Assembly: GCF_902686445.1 (NCBI RefSeq)
Contig: NC_062226.1
Coordinates: 15,906,001 to 15,970,000 of the forward strand
Length of the DNA stretch: 64,000 bases
Direction of reading: 5' to 3'
Source of the DNA: Sciurus carolinensis
Taxonomy: Eukaryota > Chordata > Mammalia > Rodentia > Sciuridae
Part shown: piece after piece, positions 59,236-64,000 of the stretch
Layout: every line of letters starts with the position of its first letter
How positions within the stretch are numbered: position 1 is the stretch's first letter
Translations under genes and position numbers: made by a program
The notes under the pieces: generated by a model
Told to the model about the DNA's origin: nothing
Seen by the model: only the letters and a program-made list of their open reading frames with translations
Databases searched by the model: none

Positions 59236-59990
59236 GTAAAGTTATATATGTAAAGTATCTTAAGGCCAGAAGAGAAGTAATATTAGGAATCACCTAGTAT
59301 AGCTTCTTCACTTTTTACAGATGAGGAATCTGAACTTTTGAGAAAAAAAATTATCTGTAACAGGAACCTAGTTCTTCTAGTGGTTTTGTCTGTTATTTTT
59401 CTTATTTTATCTGTAGAGATGAGTACAATGTCTGATTTGGAGAAAATTCTCAATGTGTTTCCTTTGGATGAAAGTGTTCAGTGTTCTTTCCACCACATCA
59501 CATTGCCAATCCTAACTTGTAATTTGGTGGAACAATAGGAAGAAGATAAATAGAATTTTTCAAGTTTATTTTAACTGTAAGATTCTATTGCACAGGCATC
59601 CTAACCTAGCTGGTTGTTATAATCATACCTCTGTGAGTACCCATATACTTACTTATTGTTTGCCTATAGATGCACTGAATTCCCTGCAAAAGGAATAATA
59701 GCAAAATAATCTTCATTTGGAATAAGGAAATAAATAATCTCTGAATAAAATTGGAGGATTATGCATCCCTAATTACTTGCCAGAGTCTTGACCACAATTG
59801 ACGTGATGTGAGGATGACAGCATCACCAGTTTCCATACAGAACCGTTCATGGAAATGGGAGTGAGTGTCAGGATGGTTTATGTTGACTAATATACACAAG
59901 GTATATGTTAATTTTTGAAATTCTGTCCTTAACAATTTATCACATTACCTTCCCTAGTTATTTTCCTTCCATGCAAAGAATAGACAAAGT
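59236..59990. other. Unassigned, with a possible MIR-like core
   Basis: 'cacctagtatagcttcttca' and 'tttttacagatgaggaatct' at about 59291-59333 recall an old SINE core. The rest is unrecognised. Confidence 0.35.
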
Positions 59991-60085
59991 ATTTATATAT
60001 ATATATAATATATATATATTATATATATATAATATATATATAATTTGTTCTTATTATTATATATTATATATATAATATATATATT
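59991..60085. repeat. AT palindrome tract
   Basis: Runs of ATAT/AATATATATATT capable of forming long hairpins. The tract is broken by 'atttgttcttattatt' at about 60042, which resembles the L1 tail junction repeated just after it. Confidence 0.93.
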
Positions 60086-60845
60086 ATTTGTTCTTCTTAA
60101 TTGTACATGCTAGCAGAAAGTATTTATACATTTTGATAGATCATACATAAATAGAGTATAATTTCTCATTTTTTCTGATTGTATGTATTGTACAATTGTA
60201 TTGGTCATGCAGTCATATATGTACATAAGGTAATAATGTCTGATTCACTCTACTATCCTTCCTATCCTCAACCCCTCTCCATCCCTTAACTCCCCTCTAC
60301 CTAATCTGAAGTAACTCTATTCTTAGTGTGAATTAGCATCACCATATGAGAGAAAATATTCAGCCTTTGCTTTTTGGAGATTGGCTTATTTTGCTTAGCA
60401 TGATATTTTCCAGCTTCATCCATTTACCTGCAAATGGCATAACTTCATTCTTCTTTAAAACTGAGTAATATCCCATTATATCACACACACACACACACAC
60501 ACATGCCACATTTTCTTTATTCATTCATCTGTTGAAGGACACCTGGGTTGGTTCCATATTTTAACTATTATGAATTGAGCTGCTATAAACATTAATGTGG
60601 CAGAATCATCATAATATGCAGATTTTAAGTCCTTTGGTTATAATCTGAGGAGTCAGAGAGCTGGATCAAACAGTGGTTCCATTCCAAATTTTCTGAGGAA
60701 TCTCCATACTACTTTCCATAATAGTCGCACTAATTTGCATTCCCACCAGAAATGTATGAGTGTACCTTTTTTCCACATCCTCACCAACATTTATTGATGC
60801 TTGTATTGATAATTGCAATCCTGATTTGATTAGGATAGAGTAGGT
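60086..60845 (-). mobile_element. LINE-1 3' end with ORF2 part (type B), inverted
   Basis: Plus strand: tail junction 'tatttgttcttcttaattgt', type B 3' UTR, C-rich tract (60260-60300), then antisense ORF2: 'ttttgcttagcatgatattt', 'tccatttacctgcaaatggc', 'cacctgggttggttccatat', 'aattgagctgctataaacat', 'caaacagtggttccattcca', 'tcaccaacatttattgatgc'. A (CA)n run at 60482-60503 has grown inside it. L1 similarity stops at about 60845. Confidence 0.92.
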
Positions 60846-60849
60846 AGGT

Positions 60850-60861
60850 TTAGGGTTAGGG
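60850..60861 (+). repeat. Two perfect TTAGGG telomeric units at L1 5' junction
   Basis: TTAGGGTTAGGG, flanked by GGT before and TTT after, lies right where the inverted L1 loses similarity (its 5' truncation point). Confidence 0.9.
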
Positions 60862-60889
60862 TTTACATATATTTTTATTATCTATTAGT

Positions 60890-61340
60890 TTTTGTGTGAT
60901 GAAGTTGAGTATACTAGACAGACTATCCTCGTGAAGTTGACAGCCCTAGTAGGGAAATCATTAATGAAATAATCACACCAGCATGTAACTAATCATAAAC
61001 TGTAGTAAATATAATGAATGAAAATTGCAAGTTGTCATGGTAATATATAACTACTGTGGGGGTGGAGTGGTTTGTGAATAAGCCACAGTTGAGCTGGGAC
61101 ACCAAAGATGAACATTACCTAACAGGTCTTTTTGAGAGGGAGGAGAGGAAGAGGATTCCAAATAGAGGTAAACACCCATGTAAAGTGTGGCAGGAGGTGA
61201 CAGCTTGGCTCCCTGAGTAATGAAAGGTCAGTTTTGCTAGAGTAGAGATCAGAGAGAAGATATGGCTACATATGCAGTAAGGACTACACTTGTAGTCTTT
61301 GAGAGTAGTAGGGAAAAGTTTGAGTACTCCAAACTCAATA
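60890..61340 (-). mobile_element. L2 LINE fragment, inverted
   Basis: Antisense L2: 'gttgacagccctagtaggga', 'aggtctttttgagagggagg', 'aggattccaaatagaggtaa', 'gtaaagtgtggcaggaggtg', 'agtaatgaaaggtcagtttt', 'tgtagtctttgagagtagta'. Confidence 0.62.
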
Positions 61341-62484
61341 GCATACATGAATCAACATACCTAGTTTTCAGGAAGAAAGTATCATAAATGGGATAATGTT
61401 TTAGGGACTAAAAAGAGAAACTATTTTTTACATTAATTTTATCTAATGAAAATTTTTCCAGATGCCATTCTGAGTCTTTGCATGCTAGGTCTCCCCATCC
61501 TGGTGTTTGTTAGTATGCTCAACACATACACACATATCTTATGTTTTCTTTGCCTTCTACAGAATCTCAGTTTAAGCATGTTTCTCTGCTGTCATTTTCC
61601 AGAAAGCTTTCCTAATATTTGAGTTTGTTTTTTTTTTTTTTTAAATGAGTTCAATCTTAGTTCAGTTTGAGGTTTCAGCTATCGTGCAAGCAAGGTCTTG
61701 ATTTGCCTGAACCAGTTTCTCTTCCCTGGGTAATATCAGTCTTGCCTAGGTCTGCTCTTTAGATGAAATAGAGTTGATCGTTTCAATTTCACAAGAACTC
61801 ATATTAGAAGCTATTTCTCTTTTAAATAATAACAGAATTCCAGGCAAAGATGGTCAGGCACAAAGTTTCATAAAGCCGTGAATGATAGGCCAGTACTGGA
61901 ATTGATTCAAATGTTTAATTATTTGTTGAGAGAAGGTTGTCTAGAGGCTTCACACAAGAAGAGACTTTATTGATTTTATTATTCAAGGAAGGTAATAATT
62001 TTGATATATAAAAAAACAAGGACCAATTTCTCTGTTAAGCAATAATGACAAAATGTTTGTCAAAATATTGCTAGCGACTGAGAAAACGAAGGGGCCAAAG
62101 AGCCCCTCTTCTTTATTTCATGTCATCAATCTTGTGGTCTCTAAACCTGCAGGGAATGTCACAATAATGTAGGTTGCATTCAAGATGTTTTTGAAGTTGA
62201 GAAAAGATACACCAATTTCTTTTGTATTTATGTCAGTTTCAGACTAATGTCTTTGACTGAGTGCACTGTAATAACAAACCCAGCAACTTCAGACATCAAC
62301 CTATATTTTTAAAGAGTCTTGTGGTCATTTAGCATAGCAGATAATGAACATCTGAGGTCCAAGGTAGCTGGGTCAGGCAGTAAAAAAAGATAAATATATT
62401 TCATATGTGGTGAGTGAACAAAAAAAGATGAAATTTAAACTGGGATTCAGAATAGGTAAACTATGAAACAGTAAGGTAATAAAT
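61341..62484. other. Unassigned
   Basis: A T16 run at about 61628. No repeat or exon recognised in the rest. Confidence 0.35.
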
Positions 62485-62680
62485 AAACCAAAGTACTCAG
62501 AAGCAGCAGAATGTAGGAAAGGGCATTCAATGAGTTGAATTTATAACACTTGAATTTTAGGCCTATTCCCACTCCTAAACAATCTATTTTGGGAAAAAGG
62601 ACCCTAGCCTTTTGGCTTTTAGTTTCTGCATCTGTATGTGATTTTATACAGGATCACTGTAGAAATAATAGTAAAGGGTT
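62485..62680 (+). mobile_element. MIR SINE
   Basis: 'agcagcagaatgtaggaaag', 'cacttgaattttaggcctat', 'ttttagtttctgcatctgta' and 'tacaggatcactgtagaaat' follow MIR. Strongly diverged. Confidence 0.62.
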
Positions 62681-63134
62681 TGGGAGCCATAAATAACATT
62701 GCCTAGAGGGAAATTAGAAGAGGGAATAGAAAATGAAACATATTTCCCAGACATTAACATATTTCCCAGGAATAAAGTAAGGAGAATGTGAAATGAGGGA
62801 ATAGAAAGGCAGACCATGAGAATACTTGAGAGTTTTTACAGGTATAATAGTTTGGAAGAAGTTTTTCCTTAAGGAATTTGTTTTAAGACTGTGGCCATAC
62901 ACGTTAGAATCTGTAATTATTAATTGTATTAAAGTAAATACAATCTCAAACTACAAAGTCTACAAAGTGAACTTAGTTATGTAAGAATTTAGGTTGTTTA
63001 CACAGAGATGAAAAATCCTTTAGAAATTAAAAAACCCCGGCCACAGAATGGCAACTATCAATGCCTTAAATTTAATTTATCTGCCTTTCCCTGCAAAAAG
63101 AAAAAGTGATTTTGAAATGGTGAAAGCTATCCCC
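62681..63134. other. Unassigned
   Basis: A 19-bp stretch 'aacatatttcccagacatta' / 'aacatatttcccaggaataa' repeats imperfectly at 62737 and 62757. Nothing else recognised. Confidence 0.4.
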
Positions 63135-63265
63135 CATATCTATTGAACATTCAACATAGGCTGAGGCCAAGATCTCATCCCATGTAATCCTGAGACAAGC
63201 ATTAAAACTCTCACTTTATCCATGTGTAGGTGAAGTGTCAAGGCATTAAGCTTGTGATAGACTTG
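63135..63265 (-). mobile_element. MIR SINE, inverted
   Basis: 'gccaagatctcatcccatgt', 'aatcctgagacaagcattaa' and 'aggtgaagtgtcaaggcatt' match antisense MIR. Confidence 0.65.
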
Positions 63266-63561
63266 AGATGCTGACAGATATGATAAGAAATACATCCACT
63301 GCTCTTTCAAGAGCTAGGAGAGAATTACCTCGAAAGTACTTTGCCCCTCTAATTGGTCTGTACTCATTCTAGAATCACTAACTACTTCAGGCATGGAATT
63401 GGTGTGTCTTCAGTGAATGATATGTGAACCTGTACCCAAAAAGTACAGACATGATAGAGAAACGTTTAGCGAACTGTATCTTATGCTGATCAGATTGATT
63501 TCTTGAGCAATTTTTCCCAAGATAATTTTTACGAAATTTACAGGAAAGAGATATCGGAAAG

Positions 63562-63707
63562 ACCACTGAGCCATATCCCAGCCCTTTTTGTATTGTATTT
63601 TGAGGTGGGGACTCACTAAGTTGCTAAGGATGGCTTTGAACTTGGGATCCTCCTGCCTTGCTTCCGAAGCTCCCGGGATTACAGGTCATGTGCCACTGCA
63701 CCAGGCT
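63562..63707 (-). mobile_element. B1-dID dimeric SINE, inverted
   Basis: Plus strand: short ID remnant ('accactgagccatatcccag'), T-rich linker, then B1 half ('gaggtggggactcactaagt', 'tgctaaggatggctttgaac', 'ttgggatcctcctgccttgc', 'tcccgggattacaggtcatg', 'tgccactgcaccaggc'). The ID half is truncated. Confidence 0.92.
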
Positions 63708-64000
63708 TCCTGGGATCTCTTATAATCTGGGCTGGGAAACATTTATAAACAGGTTGGATTCTGCGGTGGAGGGCACAGTCCTTCCTTTACCAGCCCATCA
63801 GCCAGACTAAGGTGCCTCCACTTGTGTTAGTTTGTGCCATCTGATCACACACATATCATGGCTGCTCCCCTTTATGAATAAGTCTAGTGCAGCCCTGTTC
63901 TAGGTCACAGTCATGCCTGGGCATCCCTCAAACTCTCATTGAACCCAGAGAGTGACCTCCTTTAATTTTTAAATAAGTAAGGCAAAGGAGATAATGCACT
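63708..64000. other. Unassigned
   Basis: Nothing recognised to the end of the window. Confidence 0.4.

Overview
This is a stretch of mammalian nuclear DNA, AT-rich and poor in CpG, with no protein-coding gene that I can support. The repeat content points to a rodent of the squirrel family (Sciuridae). There are tRNA-Ala-derived ID SINEs, dimeric SINEs with a 7SL-like B1 half fused to an ID half (B1-dID type), and several LINE-1 3' ends of the kind I associate with ground squirrels and marmots ('accctatgtacatgtatg', 'acccatttgtgtacaatg' signatures). These sit on ancient placental-mammal repeats: MIR, L2, L3, MLT1/MaLR LTRs, MER5A and a MER2-like Tigger relic. The species assignment is inference from recalled repeat families; no search was run. 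The window reads as intergenic DNA or the interior of a very large intron.

Layout. 0-10 kb: a squirrel-type L1 3' end (minus), a B1-dID SINE with clear target-site duplications, an inverted L2, MIRs, a repeat-free block near 6 kb that may be a conserved regulatory element, an L2 tail and a solo MaLR-type LTR. 10-17 kb: a pile-up of L1s. A decayed L1 and a younger L1 tail that still encodes the ORF2 C-terminus are followed by an ancient L1M split by an unclassified insert, an MLT1 LTR and a MER2-like element, with an ID SINE in its tail, and then an inverted L1M. 18-30 kb: MIRs, a GGAA microsatellite, a CpG-enriched TATA/NRF1 promoter-like segment at 19.9-20.2 kb, two related L1 3' ends, L2 pieces (one split by MER5A), an AT-rich expansion at 22.1-22.4 kb, a CA microsatellite and an MLT1 LTR. 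30-42 kb: an inverted B1-dID, a 0.9-kb L1, MIRs, a full-length U6 snRNA pseudogene at 34.3 kb, an inverted MaLR LTR, a 1.7-kb L2, an ID SINE with a perfect 14-bp target-site duplication and an intact internal pol III promoter, and an inverted L1. 42-46.5 kb: one long decayed L1M. 47-64 kb: L3, L2 (both orientations), MIRs, a second solo LTR of the 8.9-kb family, a long L2, an AT palindrome tract, an inverted L1 whose 5' truncation abuts two telomere-type units, and an inverted B1-dID.

The longest open frames (up to 165 codons) have no recognised domains and lie in repeats or AT-rich filler. I found no CRISPR array, operon or new multi-gene system. The points most worth checking are the promoter-like segment at 20 kb, the telomere-like tracts tied to L1 copies, the 222-bp duplication in the AT expansion, the 24-bp perfect palindrome at 35.66 kb and three repeat-free blocks that may be conserved noncoding elements. 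Family names for repeats are from memory of consensus sequences, and boundaries are good to about 10-30 bases unless a target-site duplication fixes them.
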